Source of the DNA: Synechococcus sp. CC9616
Lineage (GTDB): Bacteria > Cyanobacteriota > Cyanobacteriia > PCC-6307 > Cyanobiaceae
NCBI RefSeq assembly: GCF_000515235.1
Contig: NZ_KI911558.1
Location: 200,588-264,587, forward strand
Length of the DNA: 64,000 nucleotides
Direction: 5' to 3'
Of this stretch, positions 46,390 through 55,909 are shown piece after piece. Below the pieces are notes generated by a model. That model had not been told where the DNA came from. It worked only from the letters and a program-made list of their open reading frames with translations, and made no database searches. A program made the translations under genes and the position numbers. Each line of letters starts with the position of its first letter. The stretch's first letter is position 1.

Positions 46390-47402
46390 CGGATTCTTGG
46401 ATCGAGGGCGGCCACCAGCAGATCCACAGCAACGCTGACCAGCACCACCAGTGCTGCGATCACCACCACAATCCCCTGAACAACGGGATAGTCACGCTGG
46501 TTAATCGCTTCCTGGAGGCGCAGGGCGATGCCCGGCCAGGAAAAGGTCACTTCGATCAGCAGGGCGCCCCCAATCAAGGATGCGACGGTGATGCCGGCGA
46601 TGGTGAGCACAGGCAGCAGGGCATTGGGAAGACCATGGCGCAGCACCACCTGTTGTTCGCTCAGGCCACGGCTGCGGGCGGCCTCGACGTAGTCACTCCG
46701 AAGGGTTCGTCGCAGATTCAATCGCAGGGCGGTGGTGAAGGTTCCACTCAGCAGCAGGGCAAGCGTTCCAGCCGGCAAAACAATGTGGCGAATGGCCCCA
46801 CGCAGAGCCGCCCAGTCGGCGCATCGGATGCTGTCGAAGAGATAAAACCCGCTGCCCTCCGGCGGTAAAAGGCTGGGCGGGAATCGGCCTCCCACCGGGA
46901 ACCATCCAAGGCTGACCGCGAACAGCAGCTGCACCAGCATGGCAACCCAGAACGGTGGCAGGGCGTAAGTTCCCAGTCCGTAAAGGCGCCCTGAGAGATC
47001 CAGCTTCCCTTCCGGTCGGGCGATCCCACTGAAGCCAATGCTCAGACCGATCACTGCAGCGGCGATCAAGGCGATCACGCTGAGTTCCAGGCTGGCAGGC
47101 AACGTGCGCCCGATGATTGTTCTCACGGGCTCCTGGTTGATCAACGCCTGCCCCAGATCCCCCTGCAGCAGACCTTGCAGGTAGCTGAGGTATTGATCCA
47201 GCAAGGACTGGTCGAGGCCGAGTCGCGCGCGCATCGCAGCCTTGGCCGCTGCCGGAGCTCGGCTGCCAAGAACGGCATCCACCGGATCCCCCGGTGCCAC
47301 CCTCAGCAGCAGAAATACCAACGTGGCGATCAGCCAGAGCATCACAGGAGCGAGGCCGAGCCGAGTGGCGCTATAGCGGAGAAGCTCGCGAGCGCGTCCC
47401 AT
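46383..47402 (-). CDS. peptide/nickel-type ABC transporter permease
   Basis: A 339-residue DppB/OppB-type permease: N-terminal helix and the PGDPVDAVLGSRAP motif, six membrane segments, and the EAA loop (YVEAARSRGLSEQQVVLRHGLPNALLPVL). It forms half of the membrane channel. The start overlaps the stop of the binding-protein gene (ATGA). No second permease (DppC) or ATPase lies in this cluster, so partners must be elsewhere. Confidence 0.92.
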   Translation of the reverse strand: MGRARELLRYSATRLGLAPVMLWLIATLVFLLLRVAPGDPVDAVLGSRAPAAAKAAMRARLGLDQSLLDQYLSYLQGLLQGDLGQALINQEPVRTIIGRTLPASLELSVIALIAAAVIGLSIGFSGIARPEGKLDLSGRLYGLGTYALPPFWVAMLVQLLFAVSLGWFPVGGRFPPSLLPPEGSGFYLFDSIRCADWAALRGAIRHIVLPAGTLALLLSGTFTTALRLNLRRTLRSDYVEAARSRGLSEQQVVLRHGLPNALLPVLTIAGITVASLIGGALLIEVTFSWPGIALRLQEAINQRDYPVVQGIVVVIAALVVLVSVAVDLLVAALDPRIRY

Positions 47403-48973
47403 CAGCTGTCTCTCCTGAGTTGATGCAGCAGAACCCGTCCGCTGCCATCAAATTCAGGCGTGCTCAAGTCGGTTTGGCCCCATGCCCTCGGAGCTTCCAG
47501 CCAAACGGGAATGTAAGCAGCCCCTGTGGCTGTCAGCTCCTCCACCCTCTGCAGGGGGGCGAGGCGTGCCGGTCCTCGCAAGGCATCACTGGCCTGCAAT
47601 GACTTCTCAAGCCCCGGCGTCGACCAGAAACTGCCACTGATTGCAGCTTCACCATCGAGACAGATGTCTCCCTCTGAAGCGATGCAGCTCAGCAGCGGTG
47701 TGAGATAGGCCTCTGGGTCGGGATACTGGCCACTCCAGTCAAGGATGACCGACTTGTAAGCCCCCTTGTCCAGCTGGCGGTAGATGGTTGTCGACTCCAC
47801 CCCATCAAGGTTGAGCACAAGACAGTCCGGCAGGTCTCGCTGGACCTGGGCCTGCCACGTCAGCGCCAGCAGTTTGTCGGCAGGAACGTTGGAGCGGAAG
47901 GTCAGCGGGATGGTGAGAAACTTGCCCTGGCAGTATCCCGCCTCGTTCAGAAGCCGTCTTGCGGCCTGCGGATCATGGCTGGGCCAGCTGGGCTGACCGC
48001 CACCGGGTAAGCCCGGTGGAACGAGAGACCTCAGCGGAGTTCTCAGTCCGTAACTCACGCGCTTGCTGATTTCCTCCCGATTGAGGCTGAGGGCCAGGGC
48101 GCGGCGCAGGCGTTGGTCCTTCAACGGCTCGGCGTTGCTGAGCAGCGTGATGTAGCCGATGCCTGTGGCAGGGCCGATCCCCTCGTGCAAAGCCCCGGTT
48201 TCGGCAAGCTGATGAAGGGCATGACGCTGGTCCTCATCAATCGAGGCAGAGAGAAGCACATCCACTTCGCCACTGCGCAGGGCTCCGTAGAGGGCTGTGG
48301 AATTGCTCAGTGTGATCAGATCGAGTCCGTTGTTCTTCGGAGGCGTTCCCCAATAGCGATCAAAGGGTTCAAGGCGTTGCTGGTGTTCGCTGAAACTGGT
48401 GAGGCGGTAAGGACCGGTGCCGACGAATCGGTCATGCAGGAAGCGGTCCTCATGTTTGCCGTAGGCCGTGGGTGAAATCGGCGTCAGGTTGAGCGAGGTG
48501 AGCAGTCCTTCCAGCGAGGTGGAGCGGCGGTTGAGGTTGAGGCGAAGTGTGTAGGGATCCGCTACATCAATCGAGGCGATCCTGTCGCCGACGACGTAAC
48601 TGAGGGTTCCAATGCTCAGGAAGCGGCGCAGGCTGAAGGCCATCGCCTCTGCATCGAAACGCGTGCCGTCGTGGAAGAGAACGTCCTGGCGCAGCGGAAT
48701 CGTGACGGTGCGCCCATCAGGACTGATCTCGGGGAGTGCAGATGCCAGGCGAGGCTCCAGTTCCCCCTTGGTGTCCAGGACGTAGAGGGGATCCCCCAGA
48801 GCACTGAGCAGCTGGATGGTGCTGCCGCCGTTCGCCTGGGCTGGATCGAGCGAACTGATGCGGCCAGCTGATGCAACCGTTAAGCGGATGTCCCCGCGGG
48901 GAGCCGTGCAGGCTGCCTGGCTGATGCAGAGGCCAATGACCGTCAGGAGGCGGATCCCGGTCCGATGCAGCAC
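47402..48973 (-). CDS. ABC transporter substrate-binding lipoprotein (family 5, peptide type)
   Basis: A 523-residue periplasmic binding protein of the DppA/OppA family: lipoprotein-like signal peptide ending ISQAACTA, SLDPAQANGGSTIQLLSAL, the LRQDVLFHDGTRFDAEAMAFSLRR signature, and VGTGPYRLTSF. Ligand could be peptides or another small solute. GTG at 48973 is the best start. Coupled to the permease gene by ATGA overlap. Confidence 0.92.
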   Translation of the reverse strand: MLHRTGIRLLTVIGLCISQAACTAPRGDIRLTVASAGRISSLDPAQANGGSTIQLLSALGDPLYVLDTKGELEPRLASALPEISPDGRTVTIPLRQDVLFHDGTRFDAEAMAFSLRRFLSIGTLSYVVGDRIASIDVADPYTLRLNLNRRSTSLEGLLTSLNLTPISPTAYGKHEDRFLHDRFVGTGPYRLTSFSEHQQRLEPFDRYWGTPPKNNGLDLITLSNSTALYGALRSGEVDVLLSASIDEDQRHALHQLAETGALHEGIGPATGIGYITLLSNAEPLKDQRLRRALALSLNREEISKRVSYGLRTPLRSLVPPGLPGGGQPSWPSHDPQAARRLLNEAGYCQGKFLTIPLTFRSNVPADKLLALTWQAQVQRDLPDCLVLNLDGVESTTIYRQLDKGAYKSVILDWSGQYPDPEAYLTPLLSCIASEGDICLDGEAAISGSFWSTPGLEKSLQASDALRGPARLAPLQRVEELTATGAAYIPVWLEAPRAWGQTDLSTPEFDGSGRVLLHQLRRDS

Positions 48974-49002
48974 GCCAGTCGTCAGATCTGCTCGCCAGCT
49001 AT

Positions 49003-49197
49003 TTAACAGCCGATTGCGGAGATCTGGTTGAAGGAGATTTCAAACACCGGTGAACCAGCTTTCGGATCGAGCGGCCAGCGGCGTACCCAGCAGCGATCGT
49101 GCTGCTCATCAACACCAATCACCTGGTATGTGTCGTTGTCGTCGCGCTTTTTGTCATCACTCAGCAGGTTGACGCGGTCCCCCTGGTTCACAGTCAT
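49003..49197 (-). CDS. small conserved hypothetical protein (64 aa)
   Basis: A 64-residue beta-rich protein starting at ATG 49197 (MTVNQGDRVNLLSDDKKRDDNDTYQVIGVDEQHDRCWVRRWPL is the visible core, given in parts here only as start and theme). It resembles small SH3-like cyanobacterial proteins that follow a GDRV motif. The frame extends 21 codons upstream without better support. Function unknown. Confidence 0.6.
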   Translation of the reverse strand: MTVNQGDRVNLLSDDKKRDDNDTYQVIGVDEQHDRCWVRRWPLDPKAGSPVFEISFNQISAIGC

Positions 49198-49380
49198 GGT
49201 GTGCGGATGATCCGAAAGACTGCAGCCTTGACTGACTTCGGATGTGATGGCGTTCGGCATGAACGTTCAGAGCACAGAACGGAATTTCCGATCTGAAGTT
49301 GTAGAAGATCTTGACACTCTGAAGCATCTGAGGGGGGTTGTGCCAGTCCCCGGATGTGTTGATTGGGTCGCATCCCCTGT

Positions 49381-50694
49381 TCAGAGACAGCCCAGATGGG
49401 CTGCCATGCCCGAAATTTCAGGCATGGATTGGATTTCCTTCAGGGCATCGTCCATTTGTTTTTGGGTCACGTCGTGGGTGATCACCACGATTTCCGCGCC
49501 AGCTTCGTTTGCTCTGAACTGGACGATGGACTGAATCGAAACATCGCGATCTCCGAAGCAACTGCCGATCCGTCCGATGACGCCGGGGGTGTCGCTTGTG
49601 TGGAAACGGACATAGTGCTTCTGACGCACGTCGCCGGGATCGACGAGCTTGCATTGTCGCCAGCTGTCGGCGGCCAGAAGCGGGTCCAGCCGACCGGCAG
49701 CCTCACTCGCATGGCGAACACCGGCAATGTTGAGGATGTCCGCCACCACAGCGGAGGCGGTTGGACCGGCACCGGCACCCGGGCCGTAGAACATCACGCG
49801 TCCAATGGGATCTCCCTCCACCAGGATGGCGTTGTTCACACCATTCACTCCAGCCAGGGGATGGTCCGTTGGTACCAGCGTGGGCTGGACCCGAAGCGAC
49901 AGTGGCAGCACGTCAGTCGCACCCTGATCGGTCATCCGCTCAGCCACCGCCAGCAGCTTGACGCCATAGCCAAGCTGTGAGGCGTACTCCACGTCGCGAC
50001 CCTGCAAGCTACTGATGCCTTCGGTGGGAACCCCACTGCGATCGATGGCGCCTCCGAATGCCAGGGCGGCAAGGATTGCGATCTTGTCGGCGGCATCGAG
50101 ACCGTCGACATCGGCGGCCGGATCGGCTTCGGCATACCCGAGACGCTGAGCCTCGGCAATCACGTCGTCATAGGCCACCCCCTCGGTGGCCATGCGCGTG
50201 AGGATGTAGTTGGTGGTGCCGTTGATGATGCCGCTGACTCTGTTGATCCGGTTCCCTCCCAGGGACTGTTTCAGCGGTTCGATGATCGGGATGCCACCAC
50301 CGACGGCGGCTTCGATCAGCACGTACACGCCGGCAGCTGCTGCAGCATCGGCAATTTCGCGGCCATGACGTGCGATCACGGCTTTGTTGGCCGTGACAAC
50401 GGATTTACCATTGCTAATGGCCTTCAGGATCAGGCTGCGCGCCGGCTCGATCCCTCCGATCACCTCCACGACCACATCCACGCTGGGATCGTTCACGACG
50501 GCCTCAGGATCCTTGGTGAGCTGATCCGCTGATAGGTCGACCGGTCTTGGACGGTCGAGATCCCTCACCGCCACCCGAACCAGGTCCAGATCTGCGACCA
50601 AAGGATGTCGCTCATCGGGGGACAGCAGGATCGACGCCACTCCACCGCCCACCGTGCCCAAGCCAAGCAGTCCTACGCCGATCCTCGACCCCAT
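49381..50694 (-). CDS. hom: homoserine dehydrogenase
   Basis: A 437-residue enzyme reducing aspartate semialdehyde to homoserine for Thr and Met synthesis. NAD(P)-binding GLLGLGTVGGGV, the catalytic region (IINGTTNYILTRM, GYAEADPAADVDGLDAADK) and a C-terminal ACT domain (VRFHTSDTPGVIGRIGSCFGDRDVSI), which usually gives threonine feedback control. ATG at 50694; sufE ends 43 bp upstream. Confidence 0.97.
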   Translation of the reverse strand: MGSRIGVGLLGLGTVGGGVASILLSPDERHPLVADLDLVRVAVRDLDRPRPVDLSADQLTKDPEAVVNDPSVDVVVEVIGGIEPARSLILKAISNGKSVVTANKAVIARHGREIADAAAAAGVYVLIEAAVGGGIPIIEPLKQSLGGNRINRVSGIINGTTNYILTRMATEGVAYDDVIAEAQRLGYAEADPAADVDGLDAADKIAILAALAFGGAIDRSGVPTEGISSLQGRDVEYASQLGYGVKLLAVAERMTDQGATDVLPLSLRVQPTLVPTDHPLAGVNGVNNAILVEGDPIGRVMFYGPGAGAGPTASAVVADILNIAGVRHASEAAGRLDPLLAADSWRQCKLVDPGDVRQKHYVRFHTSDTPGVIGRIGSCFGDRDVSIQSIVQFRANEAGAEIVVITHDVTQKQMDDALKEIQSMPEISGMAAHLGCL

Positions 50695-50737
50695 CCCTGC
50701 ACTTCCGTAAACGGACAACAACAACCGTCCGACTCTA

Positions 50738-51175
50738 TTAATCGATAGGGGCTTCACCCTCGAGCGCTTTGGCCTGGTTCTGCATCATTTTCAGGATGTT
50801 CAGGAAGCCATTGGCACGCGAGGGCGTAAGGCTGGCCTGAAGACCTGTCGCTGCGATGAAGGCGGGATCGATGGCTTGCACCTGATCTGGTGTCAATCCA
50901 TCGAGTCCCTGGATCAAAAGAGCCAGCAGGCCCTTCGTGATCAAGGCGTCGGAATCACCTTTCCAACGCATCACGCCGTTGTTCAAATCACCCCGAACAA
51001 ACACCTGGGAAACGCAGCCCCGCACCTTGATGTCGTCGGTCTGTTGATCCGGCGGCAGCGGATCGAGTTTCTTGGCGAGCCAGAGGACGTACTCGTAGCG
51101 ACGTTTCGGATCCGCCGTTCCGCCGAGACGCTCCACCATGCGATCGAGGGCCTCGCTGCCGGTGCCGGGGGTCAT
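50738..51175 (-). CDS. sufE: sulfur acceptor protein SufE
   Basis: A 145-residue SufE: YEYVLWLAKKLDPLP, the catalytic loop KVRGCVSQVF with its sulfur-accepting Cys, and GLLALLIQGLDGLTPDQV. It takes persulfide sulfur from SufS for iron-sulfur cluster assembly. The start overlaps the stop of the exported-protein gene (ATGA). Confidence 0.95.
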   Translation of the reverse strand: MTPGTGSEALDRMVERLGGTADPKRRYEYVLWLAKKLDPLPPDQQTDDIKVRGCVSQVFVRGDLNNGVMRWKGDSDALITKGLLALLIQGLDGLTPDQVQAIDPAFIAATGLQASLTPSRANGFLNILKMMQNQAKALEGEAPID

Positions 51176-51588
51176 GCCTGGTGTCGATTCCTTCGGCGCT
51201 GCACGTTAACCAGCAGCCCGACAAGAACCAGCACGATGGGGCTTTGCACAACCTCGTCCAACTTCACCCGGCCGGCCTGGACTGGAACCTCGAGGTAATC
51301 GCGATGGCCAGGGCCGCCATCCACTTGCAGGTCATAGCGACCGTCTTTCACGCCGTTGAGATCGAGCCTGATCTGTCCGGATGCATCGGTTCTACCGAGC
51401 TCCTCCCCAGGAGTTCCGTCAGCCTGCAGAAGACGAACCACGGCACCAGCAGCGGGTTCTCCATTGGAAAAACGGGTACTCAGCTCAAGATCACCATCGA
51501 GATACTCGAGTGCGCTTTCGATCTGATGGGCTCGGACCGGTGTTCCGGCAGCGAGCGTGAGAAGAACCGCAGCTAAGAGGAGTCGCAT
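51172..51588 (-). CDS. exported, membrane-anchored protein with a predicted N-terminal His
   Basis: 138 residues: signal peptide MRLLLAAVLLTLAAGTPVRA, a carboxypeptidase-regulatory/transthyretin-like domain (GAVVRLLQADGTPGEELGRTDASGQIRL, GRYDLQVDGGPGHRDY) and a C-terminal membrane helix (SPIVLVLVGLLVNV) with a basic end. Cleavage after VRA would leave His as residue 1 (HQIES), a feature of some metal-handling proteins; the layout recalls NikK-type components of nickel ECF transporters, but that is only a guess. Overlaps sufE by ATGA. Confidence 0.72.
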   Translation of the reverse strand: MRLLLAAVLLTLAAGTPVRAHQIESALEYLDGDLELSTRFSNGEPAAGAVVRLLQADGTPGEELGRTDASGQIRLDLNGVKDGRYDLQVDGGPGHRDYLEVPVQAGRVKLDEVVQSPIVLVLVGLLVNVQRRRNRHQA

Positions 51589-51619
51589 CAGTCGAAGGTC
51601 TGGAGGCTCATGATGCGGA

Positions 51620-52201
51620 TCATTGGCCGTTCGGGCCAGGCCCCTCTTCCGTGATCCAGCCGCTGAATGGCAGATCCCATGGCTCTCTCGGCAGCAGCGC
51701 ATGGCTGAGGCAGGCTTGGGGCAACACCACCCAGGCCGGCAGATCAGCCCATTGCGGCTTGGCACGCAGGCGGTCGTAATCCCCCCCGCCATAGCCCAGC
51801 CGCATACCCCTCTGATCCACAGCGAGGGCAGGAACGAGCAACAGCTGAAGTTGAGGAGGCTCCAGTGGGGGCTGGTCGACAGGTGCGGGAATGCCGCAAC
51901 CGTCGCGCCCTTCCAGTGGCCTGCCATCCCAGGCGCGATAGCTCAGGCCCCCCTGTCCTTCACTGCAGGGCAACGCCAGTTTCCATCCCCGCAGTGTCGG
52001 CAGGAGCGGCATCAGATCCGGTTCGCCTGGCAGCGGCCAGTAGAGCCCAAGGCGGCCAGCCTCAGGGCGGAAGCGTCCTTTGCCGCTTGATGGCAGCAGC
52101 AACTCCAGAACCCAAGAGCGAATGGTCTCGTCATTGCGCTGCTGGCGGAGAGCGCGGTAGTGGCGCCTCAGGTCTTGTTTGCTACGAGCGTCTGCGCTCA
52201 C
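51620..52201 (-). CDS. 5-formyltetrahydrofolate cyclo-ligase
   Basis: A 193-residue enzyme converting 5-formyl-THF to 5,10-methenyl-THF with ATP. KQDLRRHYRALRQQR near the N-terminus and the GYGGGDYDR phosphate-binding motif are diagnostic. The start is GTG at 52201, overlapping the methyltransferase stop (GTGA). Confidence 0.92.
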   Translation of the reverse strand: MSADARSKQDLRRHYRALRQQRNDETIRSWVLELLLPSSGKGRFRPEAGRLGLYWPLPGEPDLMPLLPTLRGWKLALPCSEGQGGLSYRAWDGRPLEGRDGCGIPAPVDQPPLEPPQLQLLLVPALAVDQRGMRLGYGGGDYDRLRAKPQWADLPAWVVLPQACLSHALLPREPWDLPFSGWITEEGPGPNGQ

Positions 52202-52956
52202 TGCAGCAGGCCCCAGCGCCCCATCAAAGGCAGATGCAGCGATAACTGCTTCTGATCAGGCGGCCAGAGCGTTTTGAGCTCCTGCCGCAGAGTGGCCATT
52301 AGGTCCAGGCCTTGATGGTCATTGCTGCGCAGGGCCGACCACGTACTGATGAAACCCAGCAGTTGATTCGCTGTCCAATTCAGTTCAATGCGCAGGGTTT
52401 CAGGAACGATTTGGCTTCTCACTGGAAAGGGCAGATCGGCATAACGGTGATCCACATGGATGCGTTCGGGCGGCCATAACCCCTGCAAACGCTCGTGATA
52501 CAGCGCATCCAGCCAGAGCTGCAGTGGTTCGGGCGCTCCCTGCAGCGGGTCGTAGCCCAGCCAAGCCAGTAAACCGCCGGGCTTCAGCACCCGTTTCACT
52601 TCCTGGTTGAAGAGCGGCACATCGATCCAGTGGATTGCGGCAGCCACCACCACGGCATCGAGGCTCGCGGCTTCAAGACCACTCTGTTCAGCTGTCGCCA
52701 CCCGGTAGTGAATGCGTTCATGGGCAGGCGCGGCCGCGATCTGTGCTGGGCTGAGGTCGGTTCCTTCCACCCGCTGAAATTCAGCGGCCAGGCCGACGCT
52801 GGCCTGCCCGCTGCCGCAGGCCGCGTCCCAGCAGCACTGACGGCCTGGAGCTTGATCTGCCAGCCAACGAAAAAGGGCCTTGGGATAGCCAGGGCGGCAG
52901 CTTTGATAGGTGTCGGCTACGGCCTCAAACCAACCGTGATCTGGGCTGTTGCTCAT
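52198..52956 (-). CDS. class I SAM-dependent methyltransferase
   Basis: A 252-residue protein: [19 protein letters not shown] motif [24 protein letters not shown] and [11 protein letters not shown]. Substrate unknown; relatives include small-molecule methyltransferases. ATG at 52956 overlaps the ruvC stop (ATGA). Confidence 0.88.
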   Translation of the reverse strand: MSNSPDHGWFEAVADTYQSCRPGYPKALFRWLADQAPGRQCCWDAACGSGQASVGLAAEFQRVEGTDLSPAQIAAAPAHERIHYRVATAEQSGLEAASLDAVVVAAAIHWIDVPLFNQEVKRVLKPGGLLAWLGYDPLQGAPEPLQLWLDALYHERLQGLWPPERIHVDHRYADLPFPVRSQIVPETLRIELNWTANQLLGFISTWSALRSNDHQGLDLMATLRQELKTLWPPDQKQLSLHLPLMGRWGLLQ

Positions 52957-53417
52957 CGCTGATACCAACCAGTGAGCGCGACAGCCAGTGCATCGGCGGC
53001 ATCATCCGGTCGTGGTGGTTCAGACAGGTTGAGTTCCCGCATCACCGCATCCAGCACTTCATCCTTTTCCGCGTGGCCAAAGCCAGCCACGGCCAGCTTG
53101 ATCTGCATTGGTGGAAACTCCACCACCGGCACCTTGAACCGAGCCAGGGTCATCATCACCACTCCCCTGGCCTGCACCACGTTGATCGTGTTGCTGGAGC
53201 GGTAAAAGAAGAATTTCTCAACGGCTGCCAGCTCAGGTCGCCAGATGCGGATGAGTTGTCGAAGATCCGCCGCAATCTCCACCATGCGATCGCCATCGGA
53301 TCGACCTGGATCGGTGCGGATAATGCCGCAATCCAGCATCTGCTGGGTTCCGTTGCCCGTGTCGATGACCCCGTAGCCCACCCGGGCGAGGCCCGGGTCG
53401 ATGCCAAGGATTCGCAT
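52953..53417 (-). CDS. ruvC: Holliday junction resolvase RuvC
   Basis: A 154-residue endonuclease resolving recombination intermediates: [19 protein letters not shown] (catalytic Asp), [29 protein letters not shown] and [13 protein letters not shown] (catalytic acids). Start ATG 53417, 18 bp after chlI. Confidence 0.96.
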   Translation of the reverse strand: MRILGIDPGLARVGYGVIDTGNGTQQMLDCGIIRTDPGRSDGDRMVEIAADLRQLIRIWRPELAAVEKFFFYRSSNTINVVQARGVVMMTLARFKVPVVEFPPMQIKLAVAGFGHAEKDEVLDAVMRELNLSEPPRPDDAADALAVALTGWYQR

Positions 53418-53435
53418 GGATCCAATCTGGATCGA

Positions 53436-54524
53436 TCAGGCGGCGATAGCCAGTTCAAAGTCGGCGCGATCAGTGCTTTCGCTGCGTTCGAACACCTTGC
53501 AGAACACTTTCACGACCCGTTCGCCGGAATCCACCTGTTCCAGGGGATCCTTCCGCAATCGATGGCGTAGGCAACAGGAGGCGACCCGTGCCACATCCTC
53601 TTCACTCACCTCCACGCGACCTTCAAATGCAGCCAGGGCTCTGGCGGCACGATTGGTCACGATGTCGCCTCGTAAGCCATCAACATTCAGCTCGCCGCAG
53701 ACCGCTGCGATCCGCAGGCGCAGATCCTCATCGATGCTCACCGCATCGAGCCGTTGCTGGGCCTCCACCACACGATCCTGGAGAGCTTTCTGATTTCCTT
53801 CCACTGCCGTGCTGAATCCGTCGGGATCGCGATCAAAAGCGGTGCGCTGGTCCACCACCTGAACGCGCAGTTCGGGATCGCGAACGGTGCGGACTTCGAC
53901 GCTCATGCCGAATCGATCGAGCAGCTGGGGACGCAGCTCTCCCTCTTCCGGGTTGCCGGAGCCGATCAGCACAAACCGGGCGGGGTGACGCACCGAAACG
54001 CCCTCGCGTTCAACCGTGTTCCAGCCGGAGGCCGCTGAATCAAGCAGAACGTCAACCAGATGATCGTCGAGAAGGTTCACCTCGTCGACGTACAGCAATC
54101 CGCGATTGGCTTTGGCCAGCAATCCGGGTTCAAAGGCACGCACGCCCTCACTGAGCGCCTTCTCGATATCGATCGTTCCGCACAGTCGATCCTCCGTGGC
54201 CCCGAGCGGGAGATCCACCATCGGGACCTGGCGCGGTTCCGTTGTCAGGTTTTGCCCCTCTTCAAGCTGTTGACGGATTTCGCTGCTCTGCAGATCCGGA
54301 TCGCTGGGAGAGCTGTTGTAAGGATCGCCAGCTACGACGTCGATGTCCGGCAGCAAGTCAGCCAGAGCCCGGATGGTGGTGGACTTACCGGTACCCCGAT
54401 CGCCCATGATCATCACGCCGCCGATGCGCGGATCGATCACATTCAGGAGAAGCGCCAGCTTCATCTCTTCCTGACCGATCACGGCCGTGAAGGGGAAGAC
54501 CCTGCGCTTCCGGGGTGCACTCAC
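53436..54524 (-). CDS. chlI: magnesium chelatase ATPase subunit I
   Basis: A 362-residue AAA+ protein that, with ChlD and ChlH, inserts Mg into protoporphyrin IX. Walker [16 protein letters not shown], Walker [11 protein letters not shown], sensor and [23 protein letters not shown] are present. GTG at 54524 ([18 protein letters not shown]) matches family length; an upstream TTG at 54539 overlaps the DUF3370 gene. It starts 11 bp after that gene's stop. Confidence 0.96.
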   Translation of the reverse strand: MSAPRKRRVFPFTAVIGQEEMKLALLLNVIDPRIGGVMIMGDRGTGKSTTIRALADLLPDIDVVAGDPYNSSPSDPDLQSSEIRQQLEEGQNLTTEPRQVPMVDLPLGATEDRLCGTIDIEKALSEGVRAFEPGLLAKANRGLLYVDEVNLLDDHLVDVLLDSAASGWNTVEREGVSVRHPARFVLIGSGNPEEGELRPQLLDRFGMSVEVRTVRDPELRVQVVDQRTAFDRDPDGFSTAVEGNQKALQDRVVEAQQRLDAVSIDEDLRLRIAAVCGELNVDGLRGDIVTNRAARALAAFEGRVEVSEEDVARVASCCLRHRLRKDPLEQVDSGERVVKVFCKVFERSESTDRADFELAIAA

Positions 54525-54535
54525 GAGACCTGGAC

Positions 54536-55909
54536 TCAAGAAGAACTGGATTGTTTCACAGGCCGGACGGTAAGCACCTGGGGTGGTGTGGCATCCGCTG
54601 GATAAATGAGACGGATGCGCACGTCCCGTTGTTCGCCCGGCTTCAGGGTGAGTTGGCCGAGGGCAGGGCCCCGTTGTCCCTGACGTAAAACAAGGTGAAT
54701 GGTCTGGCGCCCGAGGGGCTGACCGTCAGCATCGTTCAGGCCTGAAACTTCGATGGGGCCACGGAACATCACAGGGCCTGTGAGGCTTTCGCGAAAGTTC
54801 AGTCCCCCAATCGGACGATCCGTCTTCATTGGAGATTCCAGGGCGATCTCAACCGTTGCCGGCCTTGTCTGGCGGTTCTTCAAGGGAAGGGTGAGGTCGT
54901 AATCAACGCCGTAGTTCCCGTGGGCTGCCCAGGCGGTGTTGGGGTAAAGCGCCTTCAGCTCGGCCGTCTGAACCTGTTCGGTGCCCATGGATCCCCGCTC
55001 AAGGCTGCTGATCGGCCATGACAACGGCCCCCTGGGAACTTGAAGCACAGGACTCTCAGGATCGGTGATCCTGCTGCGCCAGCCACTGCCGATCTGGATC
55101 CCGCTGACTCTGGAATAAATCATTTTCCCTTTGGCTCCGCGCGCTGTCGGGCTGTGCTCCTTGGAGCTCAACCGGCCGCTGTCCAGCAGCTGTTTCCAAC
55201 GTTCCGGCGGTGGTGGAGCATTCATTGGGCCCTTGGCGGCCAGCGTTGCCAAGGCGACAGGGCCTGAGCTGTGCAGGCGCAGCTGCAGATTGCGTCCGTT
55301 GAGCAGTGGGTCCAGTCCCGCTACAGGGATGGGAAGCACCAGCAGCGTTGTCGGTGCCCCTGGCTGAAGCTGCCAGCTGCTGGTGGACAGTTCCGAGGCG
55401 CGACGTCGCTTCAGCAGGTCGCCAGCGACCCGGCTGCCCGGTCCGGCGGCGATCACTTCACTGGTTTCCCGCAGGAAGGTGGGCAGGGGCAGAAAGGGTG
55501 CAGCGGTTTGCCCCGGTCGAGTGGCCTGGGACAGGGATGTGCTGCCCTCAAGCAGCTTCAGTTCGACGGGGCCTTCACCCAGAGGGGCTGCCAGAACCGC
55601 GAGCCATAACGTCGATTCCAGGCTGTCGTCGTCTCCTGCGTAGACGTGATGGCTGAACAGGTCGAATCGACCTTCCAGTTCAACATCCAGCCCCCACCCA
55701 TCTGCATTCGGAAAGGTGGAGAGAAGGATGCCGTCCTCCCTGATCAATTCGGGATTGTTGTCGTTCACCATCAGCACCGTGTCCAACGCCCCTGGCAGTG
55801 GTCTCACCTGCTGCTGACGCAGCACAACATCAGTGTTCGCTCGTGCTGATTCTGTGAATCCTCCGGGAAGGCAGATCAGGGCTGTCGTGAGCAGAGCGGG
55901 CAGTCTCAT
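54536..55909 (-). CDS. exported DUF3370-like protein
   Basis: A 457-residue protein with a signal peptide (MRLPALLTTALICLPGGFTESARA) and a long beta-rich body, no membrane anchor. It resembles the cyanobacterial DUF3370 family of unknown role; features include VLMVNDNNPELIREDGILLST and AHGNYGVDYDLTLPL. Likely periplasmic or outer-membrane associated. Overlaps the serine hydrolase stop (ATGA). Confidence 0.78.
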   Translation of the reverse strand: MRLPALLTTALICLPGGFTESARANTDVVLRQQQVRPLPGALDTVLMVNDNNPELIREDGILLSTFPNADGWGLDVELEGRFDLFSHHVYAGDDDSLESTLWLAVLAAPLGEGPVELKLLEGSTSLSQATRPGQTAAPFLPLPTFLRETSEVIAAGPGSRVAGDLLKRRRASELSTSSWQLQPGAPTTLLVLPIPVAGLDPLLNGRNLQLRLHSSGPVALATLAAKGPMNAPPPPERWKQLLDSGRLSSKEHSPTARGAKGKMIYSRVSGIQIGSGWRSRITDPESPVLQVPRGPLSWPISSLERGSMGTEQVQTAELKALYPNTAWAAHGNYGVDYDLTLPLKNRQTRPATVEIALESPMKTDRPIGGLNFRESLTGPVMFRGPIEVSGLNDADGQPLGRQTIHLVLRQGQRGPALGQLTLKPGEQRDVRIRLIYPADATPPQVLTVRPVKQSSSS

